From Azadirachta indica (taxonomy: Eukaryota > Streptophyta > Magnoliopsida > Sapindales > Meliaceae): a stretch of DNA of 64,000 nucleotides. Below, piece after piece: positions 22,408-34,302 of this stretch (its first letter is position 1; every line of letters starts with the position of its first letter). A model generated the notes under the pieces. The model was not told the origin of the DNA. It made no database searches and saw nothing but the letters and a program-made list of their open reading frames with translations. The DNA lies in the NCBI GenBank assembly GCA_022749755.1, contig CM040442.1, positions 12,808,457 through 12,872,456 on the forward strand. The letters run 5' to 3'. The translations under genes were made by a program, and so were the position numbers.

Positions 22408-24250
22408 GTCTTTTGCGACAACAACCGCAGCACGACAAAGGCTTTGTTCATAACATGGGAGATTGTTTTTTCATACAAAAGTGTTTACATTTTTAGTGTA
22501 ATTTGTTCGTAGAAAGTGCTTAGCATGTAGTGATGTTTGTGAAATTTCCTTATTTATGTATTTTATGGTAATTACTACGAAATATATTTGATTTTAAAAT
22601 TTGTATTGAAAGCTTCAAGTTTTAAATCATTATGTCGATATTTCATGTTTTATGTAAACGTTTGTGACGAAAATTTAACTTTTGGTTTCAATTTAAGCTA
22701 TGTAGGGTCTAGTGCAATGTAAGATTGAATTAATTAGCCTATTAAGAGGAAAGTAAATACTTTGGAAAGCGATAAAATTTTGGATGATCTCTAGTATTTT
22801 AAGCTTATGGATAAAATTTGTGAATGATCTCTGTTATCTTAATTTTATGCTGTCTGTTGGCGAATCTCGATTGTTCGAGTAAAGTTGTCATCCAAGATCC
22901 TCTCAGACTCGGATACTCTCTCTTATTACCCCTAATGCTACCATTTAGGTTGAGCAATTTAAGTTTATGTAAACATTTATGAGATTGAATATGGCATCTT
23001 ACCATGTTAGACAAATTGTAAAATAAGATTTATTTAAATGCGTGTGCTAGTCAAAAGTATTCAGAATAGATTTTAAAGTGCCAATATACTTGCCCTGAAA
23101 TATTATTCAAATTAAATTGATGATTTAATCCTAGCATGATTAGGAGATTTAATTACCATTTCACAAATATGAGACAAACTGATTTCTTTTGCTTTATCAT
23201 CAATAAATATTAATCCTAATTAATTCATACAAGTTAACTTTCTTAAACCGCCCATTAGTAATATAACGGTGAGTGTTTACCTCATTTTTCAAAAGGGGGA
23301 AGGTTTGAGTCTCGGGGTAATATTTTATACTTTTAAATCACAAATTCTTTCTAGGTAAATAAATATTGACCTTTCCTTAATTTCTTGTAATATTTTTTTC
23401 AAATATATATATATATTACCTTTATTTTCTTGTAATATTTTATACTTTTTTCAAAAAAATATTATTTTTGCAATAACTCATTATATTTATATAGTATGTT
23501 GGCACTTAGTATTATTGATTTTCACCTAGTTTTAAGAGTAAAGCTGGAAAAGAATGTTTGGTAAAATACTTTTTATGAAATTCACTCGTTCTTTTTTTTA
23601 TTAGTATTCAATATTTAGGACTCTATCTTTTACCATTTATGGCTCTAAAATCATGGTATCTCAATATAAAACATATTCTTAAAAATTTTAAAAATTGAGG
23701 AGTTTGATGAATATTTTCTAATACAAAGGTTTAATTATAAAAAATCGAAAACATATTCTTACTAATATTTGACATTTAGAATTAGGGTGGAAAAAAATCT
23801 AGCTCGACCCGGATCAAGTCTAGTTTATAGGGTTGACTTAAACCCAAGTAAAATTCAGTATGAGTAAAGTCAGATTTGGGCAAAGTTTGGGTACTTGGAT
23901 AATAAATTTTAAAATCCCTAGTCGAAGCTTAGCCAGTAAAATATGAAAGCTGACCTAAGTGCTTAATAAATTTTTATGAATATGGGTCGAGTTTATGAAT
24001 CTTGACCCATATCCAAAATTTTTCAATCCTTAAATTCGAGTTTTAAAGCTCAGATTTAAAACCCAGCTCAAATTGCATATAACGGTAGATCTTGCTGTTT
24101 TGGACCTATTGATTCCTTATTATGTTGCGCTCCCTTTGGCGATCCATTGATCGCTTCTCTGTTCAACACTTTAAGTAACTTCTGCTTTAGTTTGTGATTG
24201 ATTTTTAATGTTCAATTTTTTAAATTGAATTTTGTTTGTTTGTGGAATTT
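22408..24250. repeat. Array segment D, copy 2 (internally deleted)
   Basis: Collinear with 11613 onward and 28200 onward as far as about 24081. It then jumps to CGGTAGATCTTGCTGTTTTGG, equivalent to about 30365 in copy 3. The right end of the GGGTGGG element (23784 onward) and about 430 bases after it are lost. Non-coding. Confidence 0.65.
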
Positions 24251-24913
24251 TACACATTTTTAAATGTATCTGAAGCTATATAATTGACTTAAGTATATGT
24301 GAAGTTAGCTATGATAGATGGGTATTTTTTGGGTATCAAGAATATGCTGAGTATTATTAGAACTCTGAACTTTGCAGTCCTATATATTATTGCCCTTCCA
24401 GTAGTTATACTTCACACCTAGGAGGAAGTCTCTTGGGCAGCTCAGGTGACTTCCTTTGAGATGTTGTGAATCGAAGGTGGAGTACCATCTCTTTTGAGTG
24501 TCATTAATTAAGTTTCTTTCCCCTTCTTTTGTTGGAAACTTCAAGAAGAATTCTCATGATAACTCAGCGTCAAGGTGTGCAAGTCACTACATGGAAAGCT
24601 ATTTTTGTCCTTTTAGGATGGTATCCTGTGATTGTAATACAGCCTCAAGATACAATGACGATCTTGTCATAAACAACAAGAATAGAACAACTGGAAGAAA
24701 GAGAAACAAAACAGGCTTTTGGTGATTTCAGTAGTCAAGAACTTAAAGACATAGAGAAGGGAATGATAAAAGAATGAATTAATCTCTGCCTATGATATGT
24801 GTATTTATGGGCAGCAAACACCCATTCACAGCCACCTGAACTGTCTTAACACCTTTTGACACAGGCAGTTAAGACAATTACATATTCTTTAATACTATTT
24901 TAGATAAAGTACT
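24250..24913. repeat. Array segment G, copy 2, with LTR-like stretch
   Basis: Matches about 30545-31225. Its first part resembles 3660-3765 plus 4475-4560. A stretch of about 350 bp from TGTTGGAAACTTC (24530) to ...CAATTACA (about 24881) starts TG and ends CA, and has a TATTTATGGGCAG region like a short LTR. The neighbouring upstream copy at 4560-4735 has different sequence here. A solo-LTR reading is possible but no clean target duplication is seen, and the block-3 copy lacks the same 3' end. Confidence 0.4.
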
Positions 24914-26190
24914 GATATCTTAATTTTTACTATATGATTATGTTTAAATTATTTATTATTAAATAGTATATTTAGCGTTGTTTAATTAATTTTAAATAGT
25001 TATTTTTTAAAGAATAAAACAAAGAGTGACCTAATTAAAATTAAGCACCCGGTTGGCGGAGGCAAAATCAATGGCGCGCTTGCGCAATACACTGCCCTTG
25101 GTAGTAACCATGATGCACCCACGCCATTTGCGATCAGGTCATTTTTTTATTCGATTTGGCTTATTTTTGGCCTTTAGATTAAAATGAATGGTCAAATTTA
25201 ATGGTATCCTAAATTTTATGTTTTTCAATAATAAGTCACCATAAATAATTTTAAAAATAGAGTTTTAGAAAGAGAACAAGAGGAATTTTTTTAGAGAGAG
25301 AAGAAAAAATCAATAAGAAGAAAGAGGATTTCATTGAGAGATTGGAAGATTCTCACCAAATCTTATGGATTCAAACTTTCTTTATCCAGTTTTCTTTCTC
25401 TCCCTTTTTAATTTCATTTTGAATTGAACAATGTTTATATTGATTAAGATTATGTATTTGATTGTTAAATTTTTTATGATTAAACTTAAACTCTATCTTA
25501 TGTGCCATGAGATTTATTTTCTAGGGTAATAATTTAATCTATTGAAAGTATCTATTTTCTAATATTGCATTATTTTTTATTTAATATTTAATGTTGAGTA
25601 TTTATCACGATGTTCAATACTTATAAATATTTTATCAGTATTTTAATGAATTGTAAACTGATATAAACTGAGAAGTAGATATCATTTCTAAATCGGTTGA
25701 TAAATGTTATAAATTGCATGTTAGATAGAGATATATGAATATGATTTATAAAGTTTAATTTAAAATTATCACTAATCATAATACACTTTCATTTAATAAA
25801 ATTCAGATAGAGATATAATCAATTTTTAGATGCGAAATAGTTTTGACTGATCTCGAGAAAGACTGTTGAATAGAATAGGTTGATTAATTGGCAACACTGG
25901 TATTAAATCAAAACAACATTAATTGAAGAATTAGATAAAACTAATTAAATTGAAATCATTCTTCCTAGATTTTTTCATTAATTAAATTTTAATTAATTTG
26001 TTAAGTAGTTTCTTTTTATCTATTTTAATTTTTTAATCAAATTGACAATCGATTTTTTTTTTCAAATAAAATCAAAATTAATTATCTTTGGTATTTAACA
26101 TATTGCATTCATCGTAGGTTCGACATCTTTCTTATACTATATTACTTGTTACGATCTTGTATAATTGCGTTATCATGCACACACTGCACG
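24914..26190. mobile_element. AAGTACT-flanked insertion, copy 2 (about 1.28 kb)
   Basis: Sequence between two copies of AAGTACT (24907-24913 and 26191-26197). Empty sites reading AAAGTACTGGAAA(T/G)GCG-like survive at about 10480, with near matches at 4735, 19385 and 21300, so this is an insertion into segment F. It has neither TG...CA ends nor clear inverted repeats. It contains a GC-richer patch (25045-25140) and TCGTAGGTTCGACATC (about 26113), reminiscent of the leader of LTR retrotransposons. No protein is encoded. The right-hand part is present in all three units; the left part is missing in unit 1. Confidence 0.5.
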
Positions 26191-26480
26191 AAGTACTGGA
26201 AAGATAAATACTTATTGCTTGATTGTTTGGATTTAGTTTAATATTATCTTATTTTCAAATTATTTGCCTTATGGCTTTTGCATTAATTTTCGTGCATAAA
26301 TGATGTATTAGGTGAGATATAGAATACAAGAAAATAAAATAACAACAAATTAATATATAATTAAAAAAAAAAATATAAATTTATTATTCGAATAAAATAG
26401 ACAATTGGAATGAAATAGGAGGTAGATGTTATGAAATATGAAACTATTAAACTATATGTGCCATGTTGAAAGTTTTTAAT

Positions 26481-27368
26481 AGGGTTAATTTTATATTACC
26501 TTTGATAATATTCAAATTGCGCTGGTATTTGTTAAATTATTAATAATTTTTGTTAATATTTACAGTATATTCTAATTGACCAGAGAAAATACTATTATAT
26601 TCTTCAATCTCGCAAATATAACTAAAAAATAAATTTATTTTTAAAATATTTAACAAAAAATAAATATTTTAAAACCGAATCACCCAAACCAATAACTGAC
26701 TGTCGCGCAAACCACCGGCCGCTGCTGCAAGCCTGCCAACCGTTGTCGCAAGACCTCCAATGGCAGCTGTAAATTCATGGACAGCAATCTAGTAGCCGCG
26801 TGACCAAGAAAAACTGTTGCCTGGCGGCCGGACAGCCACCAGAAACTGCTGCTTGCGGCTGCGGAGCCACCAGAAGATTCTTCCTGACAGCAACACTACC
26901 AGAAACTTCTGCCATGCCGTTGTCTTTTGGTCTTTCAATCGTTGATCTGAATTTTTTTTTTTTAAATTGTTGAGATGAATGCAAAGATTAAAGAGAGAGA
27001 CTGTGAAACGGACAAGAAGAACGAGAGGGACAATGGAAAATATAGATTTTTATAATTTATTTTTTCAATAAAAGATATTATTTTAATATAAAGAAATAGT
27101 AAAAGAGGATATTCAGATATTAAAAGAGGGTTTTTAGTAGTTATATTTTTAATTATTAAATAAAAATGTAAAAATTTTAGTGTATAATATTCACCGATTA
27201 AACTTAACTGTAGTTACTAACAGTTTAGATCGCATTGAATGTTTTTTTTTTTTCAAACGTTAGGAATAAATTGAATATTTTCAAAACTCAGAAAATAATA
27301 TAAAATTAATTATTTTGGAAATAATATAAAATTAATTCCTTTTGAAACTAATATAAAATTAATTCCTT
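26481..27368. mobile_element. TIR element with GC-rich core, copy 3 (about 888 bp)
   Basis: Flanked by TTAAT (26476-26480 and 27369-27373), with the same ends as the copies at 5014 and 15233. The GC-rich core is at about 26690-26945. Its minus-strand frame differs from copy 2 by small indels, so no protein is conserved. The right end carries two to three tandem copies of ATAATATAAAATTAATTCCT. Confidence 0.6.
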
Positions 27369-27590
27369 TTAATAATTATATTCAAGAATAAAATTATTAT
27401 TCAAATAAAAGGGATAATTAATTAGGGATGTCACGAACTAATTAATCCCTGATTTGATTAGGAGTAATTACCATCTCCCAAACAAGGAAACTAATATTCC
27501 ATTTCTTTAGGAAAGTACTCCTGCCAGTTAAGGAAAATGTTAATCCTTAACTTCTTTGACTTTGTACAAACATATATGATACAGCACTTC

Positions 27591-27598
27591 TATATAAA
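27591..27598 (+). promoter_or_regulatory. TATA box of RING copy at 27.6 kb
   Basis: TATATAAA 58 bp before the ATG at 27649. The 58-bp spacing and the leader match the RING-B loci (21860), not the RING-A loci (6115). Confidence 0.6.
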
Positions 27599-27648
27599 CC
27601 TCTCAAACAACAAAGAAATTCTCATCCCAATTTCCTCACAATATAACC

Positions 27649-28199
27649 ATGGATTACAGATATCAGGTTAAGCGGTTAACGACAGAAAAATTGTGTGCAG
27701 ACTATAACCATGAAATCGCACTGCTGCAAGCCGTCGAGTTCAGACTCGACAGGTTTTGTCATGTCCTATTGGACCCCAACCAAGACGACGCGGTTAGCCA
27801 TTTGCTTTGCGCGTTCAAACAAAAGCTCTTCAAGAAACAAAACCGACAATACTGAACCCCAGCTGGAACGAACCTATTCCACTTGACCATCAAAGCCGGT
27901 TGCTCCTAAAGATCGCCGACGTCGCTAATGCTGCACTCGATGAAGCTAAGGATGGTAACAAACGTCGAGCCATACAAATACAGGTGATTTTGACGATTAA
28001 GAGGAGGGTAAAGCGTGATGAGTCTGATGGGACTATGGAACAGCATTGTGTTATATGTTTGAACGAGTTTAAGAATTTGTGCGAGGTTACGAAGTTACCT
28101 TGTGGATGTAAACAGTATTATCATGATGCTTGTGTTTGGAAGTGGGTCGAGAAGCAAAGATCGTGTCCAACGTGTCGTCGTGATTTTACATGCATGTAA
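27649..28199 (+). pseudogene. RING-finger gene, single-frameshift copy at 27.6 kb
   Basis: Close to intact. It starts MDYRYQVKRLTTEKLCADYN (slightly shorter, lacking the second YQ) and runs 68 codons. A one-base loss in CTCTTC(C)AAGAAAC near 27829 shifts the frame and ends it at 27855. The rest of the protein continues in the next frame to 28199 without a stop and keeps all eight RING ligands (CVIC, CGC, H, C, CPTC). A base-calling error is possible. If real, the main product is a 68-residue truncation. The locus is chimeric: its distal upstream region is type A and its proximal promoter and 3' flank are type B. Confidence 0.8.
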
Positions 28200-30545
28200 G
28201 TCTATTGGGACAACAACAACCGCAGCACGACAAAGGCTTTGTTCAAAACATGGGAGATTGTTTTTTCGTGCAAAAGTGTGTACTTTTTCAGTGTAATTTC
28301 CTTATTCGTAGAAAGTGCTTAGCATGTGGTGATGTTTGAGAAATTTCCTTATTTGAGTATTTTACGGTTAATTACTACGAAATATATTTGATTTTAAATT
28401 TTGTATTGAACATTTCAAGTTTTAAATCATTATGTCGATATTTCATGTTGTATGTAAACGTTTGTGATGAAATTTAACTTTTGGTTTCACTTTTTGTTAG
28501 CCAATTAAGAGGAAAGTAAATACTTTGGACAGTGAGAAAATTTTAGATGATCTCTACTATTTTAAGCTTATGGATAAAATTGTGCATGATCTCCACTATC
28601 TTAAGCTTATGCTTCCTATTGGCGAATCTCCATCGTTTGAGTAATGTTGTCACCTAGGGCCGTCTCAGACTTGGAGACTCCTTCTCCTATTACCCCTAAT
28701 GCTGCCATTAATGCTGAGCAATTTAAGTTTATTTAAACATTTATGAGACTGAATTTGGCATCTTACTATGTTAGACAAATTGTAAAATAAAATTTATTTA
28801 ATTGCATGTGCTAGTAAAAAGTATTCAGAACAGATTTTAAGGTGCCAATATACCTGCCCTAAAATTATTATTTAAATTAAAGTGATAATTTAATCCTAGC
28901 ATGATTAGGAGATTTAATTACCATTTCACAAATATGAAACAAACTAATTTCTTTCGCTTTAGCAATAAATAGTAATCCTAATCAATTCAGACAAGTAAAT
29001 TTTCTAAAACTACCCATTAGTAATATAATGGTGAGTGTTTATCTCATTTCTCAAGAGAGAAGAGGTTTGAGTCCCAAGGCCATATTTTATACTTTTAAAA
29101 CACAAATTCTTTTGAGGTAAATAAATGTTAACTTTTCTTTTCTTGTAATATTTTTTTAAAAAAATATATATTTGTAATCACAGAAATAAATATTACCTTT
29201 TTCTTTTGTAATATTTTATACTTTTTTTCAAAAAATATTATTTTTGCAACAACTCGTTATATTTATAGAGTATGTTGGTACTTAGTATTATTTATTTCCA
29301 CCTAATTTTAAGAGTAAAACTGGAAAAAATGTTCGGTAAAATAATTTTTACCAAACTTACTATTTTTTTTAACTAATATTTGATATTTAGAACTCTATCT
29401 TGGACCATTTATGGCTCTGAAATCATGGTATCTCAATTTAAAACATATTCTTAAACATTTTAAAAATTGATGAGTTTGATGAATATTTTCTAATATAGAG
29501 GTTTAATTATAAAAGATCTAAAACATATTCTTATTAATATTTGACATCTAGAATTAGGGTGGGAAAAAAACTTAGTCCGACCTAGATAAAGTCTAGATTA
29601 TAGGGTCGAGTTAAATTCGGGTAAAATACAGTGTGAGTAAGGTCGGATTTGGGCAAAGTTCGGGTACTTGGATAATAAATTTTAAAGTCTCTAGTCGAAG
29701 CTTGGCTAGTAAAATATGAAAGTTGACCTAAGTACTTAATAAATTTATATGGATATGGGTCGAGTTTATGAATCTCGACCTATATCCAAAATTTTTCAAC
29801 CCTTAAATTCGAGTTTTAAAGTTTAGATTTAAAACCCGGCTCAAATGAATATATCCTGAGTTAACTTTAAATGAATATATCCAAGTTTGAGCTGAGCTTT
29901 TATAAACTTACAGAAACCCGGAAATTGTCCACCCTATCTAAGTCATTTATTTTATAGCAGCTACATCTCTGAAGTCAGAATTTTAATTTTAAACATATTC
30001 TTAAAATTTTAAAGAATTGAGGAGCTTGTTAAATATTTTTTGACATAAGGTTTAATTACAGTTAAGTCTTCATGTAAACACACGTTGAACAAAAGCTTCA
30101 CCAAAATAAATAAATAAAAGGAACGAATTAGAGATTAAAAAATAAAAAAGGAATGTTAACAGAAATGACACGTGAATGCGTAAAGTTCCAGATGGAAAAG
30201 TCAAATAATGCATATAAAACGTTGACAGTTGGTTGCCAAAATCCACGACAATATGTAACTGCCACAAAACGGCCAAACTCAATTCCTTGCACGTGGACCA
30301 ATTCACGAAAAATAACATATCAAAAAATTGAGCAAATTGGACAAATTATCATCACTACACAGCAGATCTTGTTTTTTGGACCTACTGATTTCTTATTATG
30401 CGACGTTCGAATTGGCAATCGATCGATAGCTTCTCTGTTCAACACTTTTAAGTAACTTCTACTTTAGTCTGTGACTGATTTTTAATTTTCAATTTTTTAA
30501 ACTGAATTTTGTTTGTTTCTGGAATTTTACGCAGTTTTAAATATA
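28200..30545. repeat. Array segment D, copy 3
   Basis: Longest copy of D, with a complete GGGTGGG element (29556-29935). A 100-codon plus-strand reading frame (30153-30455) has a broken homologue in copy 1 and no recognised domain, so it is not called as a gene. Confidence 0.65.
29556..29935. mobile_element. GGGTGGG-type short TIR element, copy 2
   Basis: Starts AGGGTGGGAAAAAAA and ends GTCCACCCT, with ATCTAGAA on the left and ATCTAAGT on the right. Same locus as 12939-13319 in the duplicated unit. Confidence 0.5.
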
Positions 30546-31225
30546 TGTGAAGCTATATAATTGACTTAAATATATGTGAAGCTAGCTATTATAGATGGGT
30601 ATTTTTTTCGAGCATGAAGAACATGCTGAGTATTGTCAAGACTCTGAATTTTTCAATCCTTTATATTATTGCCTTTACAGCAGCTATACTTCACACCTAG
30701 GAGGAAGTCTCTTGGGTAGCTCACGTGACTTCCTTTGAGATGTCATAAATCGAAGGTGGAGTACCATCTCTTTTTAGTATGATTAATTAAGTTTCTTGCC
30801 CTCTCTTTTGTTGGAAATTTCAAGAATTCTTCTCATGATAACTCATCGTCAAGGCGTGTAAGTCACTATCTGCAAAGCTATTTTTGCCCCTTTAGGATGG
30901 TATTCTATTATAAAAAGGTATGTTGACAGTACAGGCTTAAGATAAAATAACGATCTTACTATCATGTTGCACTCCCAAAACAACAAGAATAGAACAAGTG
31001 GAAGAAAGGAACAAAACAAGCTTTTGGTGATTTCAGCAATCAAGAACTTAGAGACAGAGAGAAGGGAATGAAAAAAGAATGAATTAATCTCTGCCTATAG
31101 TATGTGTATTTATAGGCAGTAAACACCTATTCAAACAACTGCCTCAACTGTCTTAACGCCTTTTGACATAGGTAGTTGCGTTAAGTTAGTTATGTATTTT
31201 TTTATACTATTTTAGATAAAGTACT
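30546..31225. repeat. Array segment G, copy 3
   Basis: Collinear with 24250-24913, including GGAGGAAGTCTCTTGGG and the TGTTGGAAATTTC stretch. Non-coding. Confidence 0.55.
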
Positions 31226-32708
31226 AATATCTTAATTTTTACTATATAATTATATTTAAATTATTTATTATTAAATAGTATATTTAGCATTGTCTAATCT
31301 ATTTTGAGTATTTTTTTTTTCAAATATTTTACTTTTATTTTACAATTATTAATATGTTTTGACATGAAAGACATGAAAATTGAGTATAAAAGCACATTGG
31401 TTAGCCATATGCAAAAACTACAAAGTTTTGTTTTTGAAGATCAAAATGCAAGCAAAAGAGGACTAAAATGAAAAAATATTAAATAGTGATCAAAATTCAA
31501 AAGAATCAAAAGAAGATTGACCTAATTGAAATTAAGTACACGGTTAGTGGAAGCAGAACCAACGGCGCACTTGTGCCATGCATACTGCCCCTTGACATTA
31601 ACCATAATACCCCTGGGCCATTTGCGACCAGGTCATTTTTTTTTTATTTGATTTGACTTATTTTTGGCCTTTAAATTAAAATGAATGATCAGATTTAGAA
31701 ATATCTTGAATCTTATAATTTTCAATCATAAGCCATTATAAATAATTTTAAAAAGAGAGTTTTAAAGAAAGAAAAAGAAGAACTTTTTAGAGTGAGAAGA
31801 AAATATTAATAAGAAGGAGGATTTCATTGAGGGATTGGAAGATTCTTGTCAAAACTTGTGAATTTAAGCTCTCCTCATCCAATTTTTTTTCTCTCCCCCT
31901 TTTAATTTTATTTTGAATTAAACAATATTTATGTTGATTAAAATTATGTATCTAATTGTTGAATTTTTTATGATTAAACTTTAATTATATTTTATATGTG
32001 ATTAGATTTATTTTTTAGGATAATGATTTAATCTATTAGAAGTATCTATTTTCTAATATTGTGTTATTTTTTACTTAATATTTTTTAGGATAATGATTTA
32101 ATATTGAGTATTTATCACGAAGTTTAATGCTTTTAAATATTTGGTCAGTATTTTAATGAACTGTAAACTGATATGAACTGAGAAGTGAATATTATGTTTA
32201 AACCGTGTGATAAATATTTTAAATTGCATGTCATGCAGATGTGTATTAATATGATTTATATAGTTTAACTTAAAATTATCACTAATTGTAATACGCTTTC
32301 ATTTAATTAAATTCATATAAATATATAATGAATTTTTAGATGAGAAGTAGTTTTGATTGATCTCGAAAAAGACCGTCGAATAGGGTAGATTGAATAATTG
32401 ACAACACTGATATTAAATTAGAATAACATCAATTGAAGAATTAGATGCGACTAATTAAAATGAAATCATTCGCCCTAAATTTTTTCATTAATTAAAATTT
32501 TAATTAATTTGTTAAGTAGTTAATTTTTATCTATTTTAATTTTTTAATTAAATTGACAATCGATTTCTTCGAATAAAATCAAAATTAATTATCTTTGGTA
32601 CTTAACATATTGCATTCATTGTAAGTTTGACATCCTTCTTACACTATATTACTTGTTACGATTTTGTATACTTATAGTATCGTGTACACACTGCACGAAG
32701 TATACGAC
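31226..32708. mobile_element. AAGTACT-flanked insertion, copy 3 (about 1.48 kb)
   Basis: The longest copy, between AAGTACT at 31219-31225 and 32709-32715. It includes about 200 bases (31310-31510) absent from the copy at 24914. It also has a local duplication of TTTTTTAGGATAATGATTTAAT (about 32014-32036 and 32079-32101). No coding capacity. Confidence 0.5.
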
Positions 32709-32898
32709 AAGTACTAGAAAGGTGAATACTTAGCACTTGATTGTTTGGATTTAGTTTAATATTATCGTATTTTCAAATTACTTGTCCTTATGTTTTTTGC
32801 ATTAATTTTTGTGCATAAATAACGTATTAGGGGAGATACAGAAAATAAAAAAATAAAATAACAACAAAACAATATATAGTTAGAAAAAATATAAATTT
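32709..32898. repeat. Truncated segment F at the end of the RING array
   Basis: Matches the start of segment F (14945-15130, 26191-26380) through GAAAAAATATAAA(T/A)TTA, then stops. The next bases belong to a resistance-gene LRR fragment, so this is the downstream breakpoint of the array. Confidence 0.7.
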
Positions 32899-33545
32899 AT
32901 ATGGGTTATATAAACTACAAATATTGGATGTTAGTTTATGTGTTGATCTTAAAGAATTATCCCAAGGGATTGGAAAGTTAACAAACATGCCAATTGGGTT
33001 TACAAGATTAATTGGTCTCCGAGCATTAAGAAAGTTCGCCGTGGGTGTAAGTGTTAAAGGTAGGCAAGTACGCAGCTTTGAATCTTTAAAACACCTGAAG
33101 CTTCTTTGGGAATGTTTTATACATGGGTTGGGTAATGTGTAACATGTAGGCAAAGCTAAGAGATTGGAACTTCACAAAAACATCAAAAAGCTTCGTGTTT
33201 TGGATCTTTCGTTTAATCCAACAAGAAAGGAGGAAGAAAAGAGATGATAAAGAACTTCTTGAGGCCTTACAACCATCTCCAAATTTAAAGCAATTAGAGA
33301 TATTTAAATACAGAGGCAACACAGCTTGGCCCTCTTGGATGTTGTCATTAACCAATCTAAGAGGATTATTTCTCTTTGAATGCATAACTTGTGAGCATCT
33401 GCCTCTTTTAGAAAAATTGTCATCCCAAGAAGTAGTCACTGTGTGGGGAATGCATAGTTTAAGAAAAGTGAGTAATGAATTTTTGGGAACAAATAGCGAT
33501 CACGACTCATCTTCCTCTTCATCTTTACGTGTTATTATTGAGATA
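32899..33545 (+). pseudogene. RGA-like CNL resistance gene, LRR fragment
   Basis: Plus-strand LRR sequence with stretches typical of RGA-type CC-NB-LRR proteins: KLQILDVSLCVDLKELSQGI, FESLKHLKLLW, GKAKRLELHK, ELLEALQPSPNLKQLEIF, YRGNTAWPSWM and NEFLGTNSDHDSSSSSS. A TAA at 33140-33142 interrupts the frame and further shifts separate the pieces (32924-33142 and 33195-33540). The N-terminal, NB-ARC and C-terminal LRR regions are absent. It differs from the At4g27190-like LRR exons at 39-47 kb, so it belongs to another CNL subfamily. The 3' side is cut by a copia LTR near 33545. Confidence 0.8.
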
Positions 33546-34302
33546 AACTAATACAAAACAATTACGGAAGCACAACAATTACCTTATCTCCTCTTACGTG
33601 AACCTAATAGGAAATAAACAAATAAAACAACAATTTTAGGCATAAAATTAATCTTGAACAGTAACCACATCATCACAAAACAACCATAATATAATCAATT
33701 TTATTATGGAAAACCTTCTCGATGTGAGAAGTAAAAACCACAAAATCATCGTTTACTTAAAAATCTCCATTATAATCAAATAATGAAAATAACAAGTTCT
33801 CTCTAGTTAGAACTAGAGGTATACATTTACAATAGTCTAAAGATCAATCAATCTTGGAAAGTAAAAAAATTCTACAAAAGAAATTAGAGATAGTTTAAAA
33901 AAACATTACTAAAATAGTAGTTTAACTTTCAGCTACAAAATTTAGAGAGAAAAAGCTCCAAATCTGATCTCCACCGTTCATAATTTAGTCCTATGAGTTG
34001 TGAAGTTGTAGGTAAAATTTTAGTTCAATCAGACCACAAATTTATCTCCGATTAGTCAGTTGATCAAAGCTATTTAGAGTTTACTATTCTACCTCTCTCT
34101 TATAAACAGTACCCACTCTCTTTAAAATAATGAACAATGTCCGTTTTCTCTTCTTAATACACATATATATTACAACAAAAATTAAAACAAAACACTAAAC
34201 CCTACTCGAGAAATGACTAAAATATCCTTGCACTAATTGGACTTAGTCATTATTGAAGAGAAATTTAGGCCATCTCCACAAAGGAGGAAAATTAACCCAA
34301 TA
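33545..34302 (-). repeat. Probable copia 3' LTR
   Basis: Non-coding stretch after the RNase H tail on the minus strand. It starts near TATTGGGTTAATTTTCCTCC, close to the TGTTGGG start common in this family. It ends where the RGA LRR fragment begins. The boundaries are approximate because the second LTR is not present for comparison. Confidence 0.5.

Noticed and set aside
24528..24881. Solo LTR in segment G
   Set aside because: The TG...CA ends and TATA-like interior are suggestive, but no target duplication is seen and the sister copy at 30796 ends differently; left as LTR-like only.
30153..30455. 100-codon plus-strand reading frame in segment D copy 3
   Set aside because: The homologous stretch at 13540-13690 is broken, the third copy is deleted, and no domain or leader structure is visible.
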